A DNA stretch of 64,000 bases. Source: Folioceros fuciformis (Eukaryota; Anthocerotophyta; Anthocerotopsida; Anthocerotales). Below, one piece after another: positions 46,701-57,482 of the stretch (positions within the stretch are counted from its first letter, which is position 1; the number at the start of each line of letters is the position of its first letter). Below the pieces are notes generated by a model. It was not told the origin of the DNA. It saw nothing but the letters and a program-made list of their open reading frames with translations, and made no database searches. The translations under genes were made by a program, and so were the position numbers. The stretch spans positions 27,769-91,768 of the forward strand of contig JBNGIO010006164.1 in NCBI GenBank assembly GCA_049999805.1, written 5' to 3'.

Positions 46701-48457
46701 GACTAATCTCTGCTCCAAGCACCTGCATGCACTCTGGGACGCTCACGCCGTCTTCAACACCCTCTTGGCGTGTCACCACCTCATCAAACTCCAGCCTAGC
46801 TCTACGCCTTGGGTGTTCCCCAGTCTTGGGATTCTGATACTCCCTCAGCGCTCCCCTGTGTGTGTCCAGCCTTGAGTGCCGCTCCGGTCTCTGCTTCTCA
46901 GGTATGCGAGACTGGCTCAACATTTGCTAGGTTGCCACCTTATCGTCCCTCCTTCCGTTAGGCTCACCACTTGTACCCCTGATCTTCTTAAACGGAACAC
47001 TGAGTCCTCTTGTTGGGGAGAGACTTACCCTCTGATTGGGCTCCACGTTACCAGGGTCCTCCTCCATAGGAATAGCACCTTCCACCACCAAATCTTCTTC
47101 CCATCTGAGTTCCCAGGTGCCTGGGAGTTTGATCGAGATTGGAGCCTTGAGAAGACCCAAAAAGCCAAGATGAGCCTTGAATACCACCCTGGATGCTAGT
47201 GTAACTCTACCTTTGCCAAACTTTTCATCCTTAATACAAGTCAGAACTTGAGCCTCCCCCAACCATTGCGACACGTTAACGTCTCAGTGTGTTGACATAT
47301 AAGATCGAGGAGCTATCCTCCAGCTTGTGACACACCATACTGTGCCTTGCTTCTGTAAGAGACCTTCTCACAACTTGTTCCTCAAACCCCAGGCCCGCCT
47401 GAAGCATGTCCTGTACCTTAAGCTTAACTGAATTCCAAAGCGCAGAAAACTGCTCTCCAGCCACTGACCCTATGTGGAAAGAGCGTGTGGGCACAGCCTT
47501 GAGCTCGCCCACCTTCGGCATCCAGTAGAAGTAAGTTTTCTCCACCTTCTTCCTCAAGAGCACGCACAATTTAATCTACGTGCTGCCAGCACCATCGCTC
47601 CCCGAGAAGAAATCTTGTTGCACTTTGCTTACCCATTTTTGCGCTCCAGGGTTAGTCCTCCAAAACTTCTTAGGAACACCTTTAAAACCCGGTAGTGGGC
47701 CTAAGGGCACTGTCTCAGCTTTGTCACTCCCACCTCCCTTTCCAGCCCGAATCGGACAATTCTGCTTCAGATAGTTATGCACACCACACACTCTGCACCT
47801 GATAGGCAAATCAGGATAATCGAAAAGCTGCGTGAAGCATTTGGTAGGTTCCTCCGCATCCCATACGACAACACCTTCCGGCAAAGCGAGAAGGCTATCT
47901 ACTCTTACCCTAAAGCGTGGCGGCTTACTGCTATTGAAGAAGTGAGAGTCCACCTTAGGCACTTCCACCACCCTGCCGATAAGCCCCAACATCTGGTGGA
48001 TCATTGGGACGAGTTGAACAGGCAAGGCCGGGAGACGCACCCATAAGAAATGTCGCTTGATTGTAGATCACATGATCGTATTCCCTGGAGACCAAGCTTC
48101 CACCAGCATCGGGATAGATCCTCGAAATGCCTCCGTTGTTTGCAGAGGGACTAGGCTCCATCTGCCTCGTCGCACTTAATCTGAAAAGAACCATCTGCCC
48201 TCAGGAAGACATACGTTGGTGGACAGCCCGTTACCTGTACCACCCAGTCTTCCAATTCCCCCACTGTAAGAGGACCTCCAGATAGCAGCCTTCCCACGAC
48301 CGAACTGGCAGCAAGATTGTCCTCCTCTTTTTGGAAAAATCTCGCTTCTGGGAGAACGTCCGCCAGGGGCCAAGCTGCAAACCTGAGCCTTCTTTTGCTG
48401 TTCCCGAGGCATACCTTGAGTGGTGCCCGCCCGAACTTGTCTCTGGGCAAAGTCCAC
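43730..48457 (-). mobile_element. LINE ORF1 region (DUF4283-like, CCHC knuckle)
   Basis: Upstream of the endonuclease on the same strand. Frames around 47576-48457 encode a DUF4283-like region (YDHVIYNQATFLM, FFNSSKPPRFRVRVDSLLAL) and a knuckle CRVCGVHNYLKQNC, the usual ORF1 layout of plant LINEs. Further frames (46249-46923, 45511-45948, 43956-44711) are Glu/Gly-rich, broken by stops, and not recognised. An AT-rich patch at 45045-45230 may be a separate small insertion. ORF1 plus linker is unusually long (about 4.7 kb), so other sequence may be included. Confidence 0.65.
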
Positions 48458-48640
48458 CTCAGTTGTCCGTACCTCAGGTGTCCGTCCCTGCGAGTCTTCC
48501 TATCAACACCGCATTTTTCCCCCGCACCTGCTGTTTATTAGCACACAAACCGACCACTGCCGCCCATGTGCCACCTGCCGATCCCCCCATGGGGGGCTCA
48601 TCGCCTCCATTGGGCCACCGAACTAGCCCCTTCCGGGAGC

Positions 48641-48766
48641 CCCTCCATTTGTGCGTTGTCAAGATAGCACATTCCCCTCCATTTGTGCGTTGTCAAGATA
48701 GCACATTCNNNNNNNNNNAGATAGCACATTCCCCTCCATTTGTGCGTTGTCAAGATAGCACATTCA
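48641..48766. repeat. 34-bp tandem repeat interrupted by a 10-N gap
   Basis: Copies of a unit starting 'cccctccatttgtgcgttg' and ending 'atagcacatt' begin at about 48641 and 48675, and resume after the N run (48709-48718). Array length in the real genome is unknown. It interrupts LINE-related DNA. Confidence 0.9.
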
Positions 48767-48949
48767 ACCTGCAGCTTTCAGAACCCATTGCGCATGCAGA
48801 TCTTCATCTTCACGCGGGATCCTCATATGTCGCCACGCCACCTTATGGGAGGGGGAGCTCCTTAGACTTACTCCATAAGAAGTTGGAAATAATATGCTGC
48901 AACCTCGGCCGAGATGAACAAATAGTATCACATGGAAGCGGTCAAAAGG

Positions 48950-49848
48950 CGCAAACTAATTGCTTTCCTTATGAACCTGAGGCACGACGTAGTTATCAAT
49001 CTCCGCGTTCTCATCCTCTTCTTGGAATGGTAGGCCCAGGTACTTGTGTGACGATCCGGGTTGGACCCGCATAATGTGTTTGATACACTCGGGTGGCTCC
49101 CCCTGCATGTTAACGCACATCATCCTGGTCTTGCTCCAGTTCACGTTGCACCCTGATAGCTGACCAAATACCTGTACCTGGGAGAGTAAGGCTGTTAAGG
49201 ACGTCGTATCGGCAAATGAAAATAACAAGGTATAATCACCGAAGGCCGAGATACGCAGCTGCGAGCCATCCGGATTCTGAATGCCTTCAATCCTTGAGTC
49301 TTGCTTGACTACTCGCAAAAGAAAATCAGTGACAATTATGAATAGGAACGGGGCCAGAGGGCATCCTTGACGTACTGACCTCTTGATATCAAACCTGTTG
49401 GTAAAGGAGCCGTTCACAGAGACCATTGTTGCACCTATATCCTCGTAGAGAATTGCAATCCATCTGCAAAAGTTGTTACCTAGCCCAAAACTTCTCACAC
49501 ATCTCCAAAGGAAGTACCATTCAAATGAATCGTAAGCCTTATAGAAATCTAAGGAGATAAATACTGCCGGCTTGTGTTGAGATAGGGCATTAAACTTAGC
49601 CTCACGCAAAAGCAGCAAGTTATTTAGAATACACCTGTTTTGGATGAACCCCCGATGCTCCACCTCCAGCCAATCGTTCAAGAAGGGTTTGAGCCTGTTC
49701 GCTAAGACTTTGGCAATCACTTTGTAGGTGGTCGTAAGGAGGGTGATAGGTCGCCAATTAGTAATGGAAAGACTAGCATCTTGTTTGGGTAAAAGGGAAT
49801 GAGGCCTAGGTTAAACCATGGGCCCATACTACCTTCCTCAAAATCTCA
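48950..49848 (-). mobile_element. LINE reverse-transcriptase palm fragment, catalytic site changed
   Basis: The minus strand reads the RT part missing from the neighbouring LINE: HRGFIQNRCILNNLLL, DFYKAYDSFEW, RQGCPLAPFLF, NWSKTRMMCVN, YLGLPF. The catalytic FADD block reads FGDY, so the second catalytic Asp is lost. A frameshift near 49790 separates it from SMGPWFNLG and NWRPITLL. Closely similar to, but not contiguous with, the LINE at 41430-48457. Its upstream edge abuts the methyltransferase-bearing element at about 49850. Confidence 0.85.
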
Positions 49849-49854
49849 TCACAA

Positions 49855-50538
49855 TACCATTCTTGTGTCCATTTGTGAATCTACATTCTCAATCAAAAAC
49901 TCACATTCTTTCCTCTGATGCTTTTGCACCAAATTCAAAATCCTAATTAGCTCATAAAATAACACCGACCTATAATCTTACAAGCCCTTTCCCTTGCCTG
50001 CCATTCAATGCCCTTCACATTCCCAACCGGCTATTATTAGATCAATTTCTTCTTCCACTTGAAATTGTATCAATCCAATAAGTCTAACATCATGCGGCCA
50101 AGCAGAAAATGCTTGCTTCACAGCTTCAACCTTCAACTGTTCAGGATACTTTTTACATGATTTGAACACTCTTGCCTTCGCAATTGCCTGACAATCTTCA
50201 TCTGGATCACAATAAATGTAATGTCTAACCACATACCCAGTAGCCAACACAGCCTCCAAACCAGATGCAATTCTAGCAAACAGCTCAACCACAACCAATC
50301 CATACTTAGACGAACTCAATGTTACAAGTTTATTACACACAGGTTCAAGTTTACAAATTGCTTCCTTTGTACAAGGTCGGATTTTATCATTTAGTTGAAA
50401 CTCAATCTGCCGTTTTTGAAGCTCTCTAAAAATTTCAGCTAATGCTCTACCAACATTTTCTCTCATTGCATCTTCTTCCACTCTGTTATGACTATATTCT
50501 TTTAAACATAACTTATCTATATGACGCTCAACCCACAA
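49855..50538 (-). pseudogene. Cytosine-5 DNA methyltransferase domain in an LTR-type element (degenerate)
   Basis: One minus-strand frame, interrupted by a TGA at 50005-50007 and a TAA at 49978-49980, reads a DNMT3-like catalytic half. VVVELFARIASGLEAVLATG matches SAM-binding motif I (LFDGIATG type). YIYCDPDEDCQAIAKARV matches motif II, where an acidic residue binds SAM ribose. IDLIIAGWECEG matches motif IV; the catalytic Cys is kept, but the usual Pro before it is Glu. After the stops, GKGL, YRSVLFYELIRILNLV and FLIENVDS match motif VI (ENV). Target recognition and motifs IX-X are missing, cut off by the LINE at about 49850. An N-terminal helical part (50330-50538) precedes motif I. It lies downstream of protease and gag on the same strand, so it was probably part of the element's polyprotein. 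Not active as it stands. Confidence 0.78.
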
Positions 50539-50562
50539 CCTATCATCTTCATCTTTTTCATC

Positions 50563-51599
50563 CTATTCGTCCCAAGAAGTCATCATATTTACTACACACG
50601 CATCTTGCATGTCCTCCTGTAAATGCAACTTAAGTGGAATTATCGCTACTCTCATTCCTTCACCTTGTCGCCAACCCAGACGATAGTAAAACTGCTCTGT
50701 CCATAAATCCAATCCTCCTTCATACATGAACAAAGCCTTTGTCCCCAAAATGATATCAAAATTTCCAGATTTAACAATCAAGCATTTCATATCAATCACT
50801 GTCTCTTCTTCTGTTCCAAGCTTAAAACATAACTGCAATTTTTTCTGCATACTCTGACTCTAACTACAATTTTTCCTAGTCTCTCCCATCAATGCCTCCA
50901 AACCTCCATTGGCCAGCCTTATCTTTCATATTGTCTCCTGTATATCTCCCTTTCTCAATCCCATAGCATATGCCATGTTGAAATGAATCAATATAGGTTG
51001 CGCTCCCGAATCTATCAATACCTTTTCCGGCGCAAAACCTTGTATCAAAAATTCACATCCACCATTGCCCAGAAATGCAATTCCTGTCTAACTTTTGTTC
51101 TATCGTCATTATTTCGCATATTACTATCAAGACAAAGCGAAACTGTCTTGCTCAGCCTTTGACTTGCATCAGGCCATTCCACCATCACGTCCTGCAAAAG
51201 CTCTCGAATTTTTGCTTCGCTCACCTTGACGCCCAACTCCAACACACTTCGCATACAACCAATCACATCACTTTGAGACACCTGCGTTCTCTTACTCACT
51301 TGCTGTTCCGACACCTTCACTGCTCTGCCATGCATCTTCTCACCAAAATCTTTCATATCCACATCTAATACTTCAAATGATTGGGGATATTTCCAACCTG
51401 ACACCGCCGATCTTCCATGGTCCTTATGCTGACCCTCCAGTATTGTGTTGTATCTTTTCTGGACAGAATCTACTTCCAATGCATCTTCCATGTTCACCTC
51501 ACAAACAAATGCAAACATAAGCCTTCTCCTTCTCACCCAAATCCTTCCTTTTCTCCATTGTTTTAACTTCCTTGATCTTAACTCCGCCATTCTGGCCAT
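50563..51599 (-). mobile_element. Retropepsin-like protease region of the same element
   Basis: The minus strand reads VLIDSGAQPILIHFNMAYAM with the aspartic-protease DSGA at 51001-51012. Further on are FDIILGTKALFMYEGGLDLW, the second hydrophobic block and flap-following strand of retroviral-type proteases. A 184-codon open frame (51045-51599) links it to gag and has a Lys/Arg-rich start. Stops lie between 50850 and 51045, so the copy is decayed. Confidence 0.75.
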
Positions 51600-53231
51600 T
51601 AGTTGCCTTCAACCTATCAATTTCAGCCTTCAAATCTGCTATATGCAACTCTAACAATTTATGAGACTTGTCAATCCAACCCAAATTATCTCCACTAGAT
51701 CCTCCAAACCTATTTCCTTCAACTCTTTGCACCTATCTCACATTCTTAACATTCTGTCCCTTAAAACCAAACTTTGTGGGCTTGAGAGATGGGTACTTTT
51801 GCCAACAAACTTTCTCCAAATGACCTTTCTTTCCACAATGTTTACAGCCTACATCCGTCTTAATTGAACACTCCATCATCACATGAGTATAACTCCCACA
51901 ACAAAAGCACTTTATCCCTTTTTCTGTCTCTACATTCATAACAGGTTTCATATACCTGTTGTCCACTCTTTACATGTTTGATTACTGTTGCCAAGTTGGT
52001 CTCCATTTAGGGAGATAATTATGTCGAGGAACTGTCACTGAAAATGCACCTCCCCTTCTGTTTGTGCCAACCTTTCTTCCCATAGCCTTTAGCAATGCCC
52101 TTGCCTAATCATGTTTCTCTGCAATTGGGAATACCTGATCCAACGTATATGTTTTACCATATAGTGTCGTTAATTCTCTAAATACATCCTACTTGATATC
52201 CTCATCCAAATTGCAAATATATTTAAAACAAATTTCCACCTTATTGTGCATCCCCGTATCTGTCCCCAGCTGGCTAGTTCGATTATAAAACATAAGTGTC
52301 GTTTCATCAGGTTTTCTTCTCAAATTTGCCAACTCTTCTATCTTCATGGCATTAACAGATGGAAATCTCATTTCCAATCGAATGAAAAATTCGTTTACTG
52401 GCTTAGCATGTTTACTGGTCACCACCAAATCCATGAAACTTCTCAGATAAAACTTGTAAGCATCTCCTCACAACAAGTTCCCTAACAAAGTAAATTCATA
52501 TCTAGGATTTAATTCAATGTTCTCACCTCCACACTCCTGCAACTTAACCATATAAAACATGCACATTAACTAGTTAATGAACACCGATGACTTGGGATGC
52601 CCTGAATACTTCTCACTCTTTGCAGGTAATACTACTCCCCCTCTGCCTTTTCTTTTCAACCCAAAAGTTTTCTCAGTCGACAAGTTTAACATTTGGCATT
52701 CTTTTCTTCTCACCAACTTTCCCATGTCATTTACTTCTCCTGGATGTCTTTGCACTTCCATAGGCTCCACGGTCCGGTTTTGTACATCCATAACAAGTTC
52801 TTTCAAACCCTCTTTCCTTGCACACATGCCTCCACTCTTCGTCAGACAGTTGTAGCCTTCCTTCCCTTACTTCTACCCCTACAGACATTTTATGTCTTAT
52901 CTATGTCCCCGTTAAGATATGCATTTCCAACTTCTCCCTCTATCTCTCTACCTGAAACACTCGCCCTATGCGAATTTTCTCCTTCCTCATCCAAGGCACT
53001 GCCTGAGATATAACTCCCCCCCAAACCCTTGACATTTCCTCCTTTACTATTCATCTTTGGCTGCCCAACCTTTTTCTTAAATCCTCTGTCTGAACTCTTA
53101 TCTTCCATTACTCTCTTTTTACCTCTCCCAACTTTTACACTATCAGTTTCACTTCTCGACTTAGACAGCACACCAGCCTGCTTAACACTCACCCACGTCA
53201 CCCTTACACCTTTGGTCATAAGTCTCCTCAT
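51600..53231 (-). mobile_element. Gag region with two CCHC zinc knuckles
   Basis: Minus-strand frames at 52890-53231, 52570-52827, 52189-52434 and 51733-51966 form a decayed gag. The middle has a retrotransposon-gag-like helical block (FFIRLEMRFPSVNAMKIEEL, LANLRRKPDETTLMFYNR). Two knuckles follow, CFCCGSYTHVMMEC and CKHCGKKGHLEKVC, each C-x2-C-x4-H-x4-C. A short coiled coil follows the knuckles (LLELHIADLKAEIDRLKATN). No LTRs or primer-binding site could be identified. Confidence 0.75.
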
Positions 53232-53308
53232 GTTAAAAGTTCAGCACCAATTCAAATGAGAATTATCAGATAACTTTTACAGCTAATCAAGTTTTACACT
53301 GGTTTGTA

Positions 53309-53399
53309 TCCAAACCAACACGGAAACAGTGTGGAATATACTAGCTCAAAATATCCAAACCAATACGAAAACAGTGTGGAATATACTAGCTCAAAAATC
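53309..53399. repeat. 45-bp direct duplication
   Basis: Two copies containing 'acagtgtggaatatactagc', 45 bp apart, differing at a few bases. Confidence 0.85.
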
Positions 53400-53660
53400 A
53401 AAAACTGGACGCCTTGTAGCATTCCACACTAAGTTCACTTCTCCTTCTTTTCTTTCTAAAGACACCACTAAACTTTTCACATCCAAAAAGTATCTTCGAA
53501 GCACTATCAAATCATCACAGAATACTTTTAGTTGACTCCAACTACCCGGTCTTGAACACCCTATTATGAGGGACCACAAATATTATGAGGCTTCTTTCCT
53601 TTTGTTCTTCTTCCTCCTTGCTAAGCTCTTGATCCTCCTTGGAAATTTGCTCTTCGCTCG

Positions 53661-53804
53661 CCCAGCTCCTTTTTCTCTTATGCTTTCTCCAAATTGCTCT
53701 TCTTTAGTCCAATCTCCTCACCCAGTTGAGTTCCCAGCTCCTTTTTCTCTTATGCTTTCTTCAAATTGCTCTTCTTTAGTCCAATCTCCTCACCCAATTG
53801 AGTT
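53661..53804. repeat. 72-bp direct duplication
   Basis: Two copies beginning 'cccagctcctttttctctta' at 53661 and 53733, nearly identical. Confidence 0.9.
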
Positions 53805-54298
53805 CCTCCAACACAGCTTCTTCCACAGTTATTCCCCCAACATTTCACCAATTACATCCAGAAACAAGCTGATAATGATAAACTCGCTTATCGGCACTCT
53901 TCACGAACAAACTTTAATCACACTTCATTATAAGTTGTTTTCTCATTACACTCACTTCAGAACAACTTTAGCTGGATCAACTTAATCAAATTTTTTCACG
54001 CTACTGCATCCTCATCACTACTGCTACTCACCACTTCTATATCAGCCCAAGTTTAGCCTTTGAACCTTCTAAGCGAAAGATCCTCTTAGGGAAGATTCTT
54101 CCCAGACGCTTCCCCGTAAGGAGAATATTAGGGCACCCTCACCAACCTTTCATCTCGTGAAACCTCGTCAATAAGCTCTGCCTCTCCCCGCTTGGTAATT
54201 GGAACTTCTTTTGGGAGGCTCCTGTTTGTGGTAGTCCTTTACGCTCCTTGACTCTTCCTCGCCCTTCCGCTTGCTTCCAGCACCGCCTTGAGTTTGCA

Positions 54299-54550
54299 CC
54301 TATTCTCCTCGTTTGAGTTGTTGGTACTACCGTGTTATGACCTATTCTCCTCGTTTGAGCTGTTGGTACTGCCGCGTTATGACCTATTCTCCTCGTTTGA
54401 GCTGTTGGTACTGCCGCGTTGTGACCTATTCTCCTCGTTTGAGGAGTTGGTACTGCCGCATTATGACCTATTCTCCTCGTTTGAGCTGTTGGTACTGCCG
54501 CGTTATGACCTATTCTCCTTGTTTGAGTTGTTGGTACTGCCGCGTTATGA
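54299..54550. repeat. Six tandem 42-bp units
   Basis: Exact 42-bp period from 54299 with units 'cctattctcctcgtttgag' plus 'ttggtactgccgcgttatga'. Read on the plus strand it encodes repeats of YDLFSSFELLVLPR, which is a by-product of the period being divisible by three. Confidence 0.95.
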
Positions 54551-55286
54551 CCCGGTATGCCACATCCAGCTCTTTGCCCTTAAGAGTGCTAATAAGAGTA
54601 ATAGCTCCTTCCCCTCGCAACAACTTTGTGGAAATAATCTCCTCCAAAGAACGCCGTAGCTCCGCCTGCTCAGCTAGCAAATTCTTGAGTGTGATTGTAA
54701 GCTGAGCTCTCTTAGCAGCTCGCGCCGCGATTTCCCCCTTAAGCCTGTCCACAATCTCCTCCGCCTTAGCCCGTAGTTGAGCCAAGTCCTCTCTGGAGAA
54801 CTTGTGAGCCTCCACGAGATTCCACCGCAACTCGTTGTCAACCTTCAGGTCCTCGGCACTTGTCTCAGGCAACTCTTCTCTCCACCCTTCGCTTTCCACC
54901 TCCTCTTCCTCTCCTGCAGCCTTCCCTACGATTTCCTCGCCAAGTAGTTTTTCAACTGCCGCTGGTTCGCTGCCTGGCTTCTTCCCGGAATCGCTTTCCT
55001 CCTGCAACGAAGAGCTAAACATGAATAACTGCCCGCGTCTGGGCTTGGGCGCAAATACAGCTGCCTCCTCTGAATGATCCGTCGATGTCGAGCCCTCTCC
55101 TGCACCCAACACTATAGACAGTTGCTTCTCCTTCCCCGCGTGCGCGTCACTCCCCTCTTCTTTCTCGCCTTCTCTTTTGTCCACCCCGTCCTCTTCTACT
55201 ACCGCCCTTCCCTCCTCCTTTTCTTGGCACTCCTTAGAAGCTCCACCTGCTAACAAACCTGCTCTCTTGCTCTCAGCATACGTCAT
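54510..55286 (-). CDS. Acidic coiled-coil protein inside the inverted-repeat element
   Basis: Intact 258-residue ORF from ATG 55286 (MTYAESKRAGLLAGG), running from the right inverted arm into the left tandem array. The first two thirds are Glu/Gly/Ser-rich and low complexity. The last third is a clear coiled coil (REDLAQLRAKAEEIVDRLKG, LKNLLAEQAELRRSLEEIIS). No similarity recognised and no transposase residues. It has no stops over 777 bp in a neighbourhood where all other element ORFs are broken. It may be a captured host exon, an accessory element protein, or a frame kept open by composition. Expression is unknown. Confidence 0.4.
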   Translation of the reverse strand: MTYAESKRAGLLAGGASKECQEKEEGRAVVEEDGVDKREGEKEEGSDAHAGKEKQLSIVLGAGEGSTSTDHSEEAAVFAPKPRRGQLFMFSSSLQEESDSGKKPGSEPAAVEKLLGEEIVGKAAGEEEEVESEGWREELPETSAEDLKVDNELRWNLVEAHKFSREDLAQLRAKAEEIVDRLKGEIAARAAKRAQLTITLKNLLAEQAELRRSLEEIISTKLLRGEGAITLISTLKGKELDVAYRVITRQYQQLKQGE

Positions 55287-55712
55287 AACGTGGTAGCTGA
55301 AACGAGGAGAATAGGTGCAGCCTGAAGGCGGCGCTGGAAGCAAGCGGAAGGGCGAGGAAGAGCCAAGGAGCGTGGAGGACTACCACAAACGGGATCCTCC
55401 CAAAAGAAGTTCCTAGAAGGTCCAATATTCCCCTTAGGACGAGGCGAGAGGTGGATCCGTACTGTCGTCCTTGTCCATGTCGCAGTTTGGACAGCGATGG
55501 AGTGAGGCAAGCCGATTTGCAACTGGACGGGCAGCAATGCCCGATGGGCGTGCACACTAGAGCTAAGACGTTCGTTCGACTTGTACAATCTCTCTTTACG
55601 ATGAGAGGCGGATCAGTGATAGCTATCATCTCCATGTCCTAGCAATTACATTTAACCTCAAAGACACAACAATGTTTTCTGGTGTACACGCTTCAACAGA
55701 TGTCCATTGTTC

Positions 55713-56874
55713 TCAAGGTCTCCCATTACTACAGATGCAACAACCATTTGCAAATCGATGAACATGGAATCCATCCCTTAAACAATGTGTCTCTGTTCAA
55801 CCCCTGACATTATCTCGGTGGAACTGTGGCAGTCACTACACATCCGTAGATTCTTCGTTACCATCAGAGGTGTGCCACTGGGAGTGCGCGTAAGACCAAA
55901 CGCCAGAGCTAGCTTCTCAGCAAGCCCACAGAGCTGATCCTCCGTTTCCATTTCAGACAGAGTACTGGTTGCAACACCAAATTTGTGTGAGGCACGTCCA
56001 CTAGACCGTTGCCTAACACAACGTTATCCAGCAGTCTTCTTCCGACAATGAGTGAGTGTAGCTGCCTGCCCTTCTATTAGGCATGGCACCAATGCTTGCA
56101 CAGGCCTTGAGAAGGCAGGCAAAAGTAACATGGTTGGCCAAAACCAGCCCTTCCTGCTCCATTTGTTCATGCAGAACAAGCGCCAAGCGCCTCACGTCCG
56201 AGCCCATGCTGCCAAAAACCTGGCGGGCATCCTTCAGTTTACCACATTTTGCATATCTAGATATGAAGGCATTCCATGTCGCCACATCCTTTGTGGCCAT
56301 GCTGTCGAAAACCTGGCGTGCACTACAACGCTCACTTCTCCATATTTTGCATACAAGACCACCAGGAAGTTGTTGAAAAACAAGTCGGAAGGAATGCCAC
56401 AGTGCAGCACATCATGGTGCACCTTTCTGCCAGATTCCAAGAGGGCGGCAAATGCAAATGCGCAAGCATGAAGCGCAGCGACCAAGAAATGACAGTTGGA
56501 TTGCACTCTAGAGCTACGCCTGTCATGTTACAGTCGTGTAGCCTCTTTCAGTTTGCCATGCTTAGCATGCGCAGAGATGATGAAAACCCACATCAAGGTA
56601 TTTGGTACTCCTGCTCATGGCGACCACCCTCTATGGCAAACCCGACCGCACCCCCACATTTCCTCTGAAGCGGAATCGCTGGACTCCTCACACTGCAGCA
56701 CCTGGAAGCTTCGCTGTTTACTGGGCATTGACTCCTAGTAGCGAGGTGGGTGGGAGCATCTCGTACAACTCCTAAACACTCGTCAACTTCTTGGGTCCAC
56801 AACGACTTTGGCTTCCATACTGTTATAGTGGAAGAAAATGAAGACTTCAAGCAACCATCGGTGTCAAATCCCAA
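55713..56874 (-). pseudogene. PPR-DYW:KP gene relic with large deletions
   Basis: The minus strand shows both ends of a relative of the gene at 31606-34188. Near 56870-56600 the frame resembles the N-terminus (APTHLATRSQCPVNSEASRC matches APAHLVLRCQPRANKASRC). The middle keeps PPR pieces in several frames (LESGRKVHHDVLHCGIPSD, KLKDARQVFGSMGSD, LVLANHVTFACLLKACASIG). The end keeps the deaminase tail and stops after CCICSNGRP, so GRP was present before decay. Frameshifts and loss of most of the repeats and E domain make it non-functional. Confidence 0.88.
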
Positions 56875-57482
56875 GACTACCTCTCAAGTCTGCCTGCACG
56901 ACTCTCCTGCTTAGCCTGGCTCTATCTTTCTCAAGGCTAGCCTCTTGGGTGTGGTGCAGCCACCAGTCCACATGCTCTGGGTGCCATTTTGTGATGTCCA
57001 ATGCCACCAGAGATATCAAGAACTCCCAAAGGCTAACCACACGACCCCACGTTTCTCAACGCGTCCCCTCTCCCTGCCCATGTCGAGGTTTCTGTTATGC
57101 TGGCCATAGTCCAGGGTCCATGGCTATGTGAGCCCCCATAACATAATTTACTCCACATTTTCATATTCTACATAAAGACCATTTTATCAACTTATTCCAA
57201 AGAATATCTCTATATTCCTTCTCCTAAATCTATGTTGTAGGTTATCCTTATTATGATCCTGGCATATGCATATAGTCAAAAGAATCTATGAAATCTATTT
57301 GACTTGTAATATATATTACTATATATAACTATTATTTAATATTTTACGTTCACCTAAATATTAGTCTAGAGAAGACTAGAATCTAATTTAAGTTCATGTC
57401 AGTTCCTCATTTGAATTTAAAAGTTCCCCACATGGTATTCCAAACAAAAGTTCCACATTTCAATCCTTTCACCACAAGGATA
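56875..57482. other. AT-rich intergenic DNA
   Basis: No gene recognised; AT content rises sharply after 57130. The frame of the lectin-like gene is open back to an ATG at 57396, but the later ATG at 57483 places a signal peptide at the N-terminus. Confidence 0.5.

Larger units (their letters stand above)
54110..55446. mobile_element. Terminal-inverted-repeat (foldback-like) element
   Basis: The left arm (about 54110-54340) and right arm (about 55283-55446) are imperfect inverted repeats. 'gaacttcttttgggagg', 'tttgtggtagtcct' and 'cttcctcgcccttccgcttg' on the left all appear as reverse complements on the right. The left arm has about 60 bp extra between 'gaatatt' and 'gaacttct'. The left arm runs inward into six 42-bp repeats; the right arm has one damaged unit. 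Subterminal tandem repeats inside long TIRs are typical of foldback and some Mutator-like elements. No transposase is encoded; the interior holds a coiled-coil ORF. Ends and target-site duplication were not resolved. Confidence 0.65.

Noticed and set aside
43730-48457. Glu/Gly-rich frames (for example 46249-46923) as a host protein
   Set aside because: They sit between a LINE CCHC domain and the endonuclease on the same strand, are broken by stops, and fit decayed element sequence better.
54288-54659. Plus-strand repeat protein made of YDLFSSFELLVLPR units
   Set aside because: The 42-bp tandem array has a period divisible by three, so an open repetitive frame is automatic. No start context, no similarity, and the arm belongs to an inverted-repeat element.
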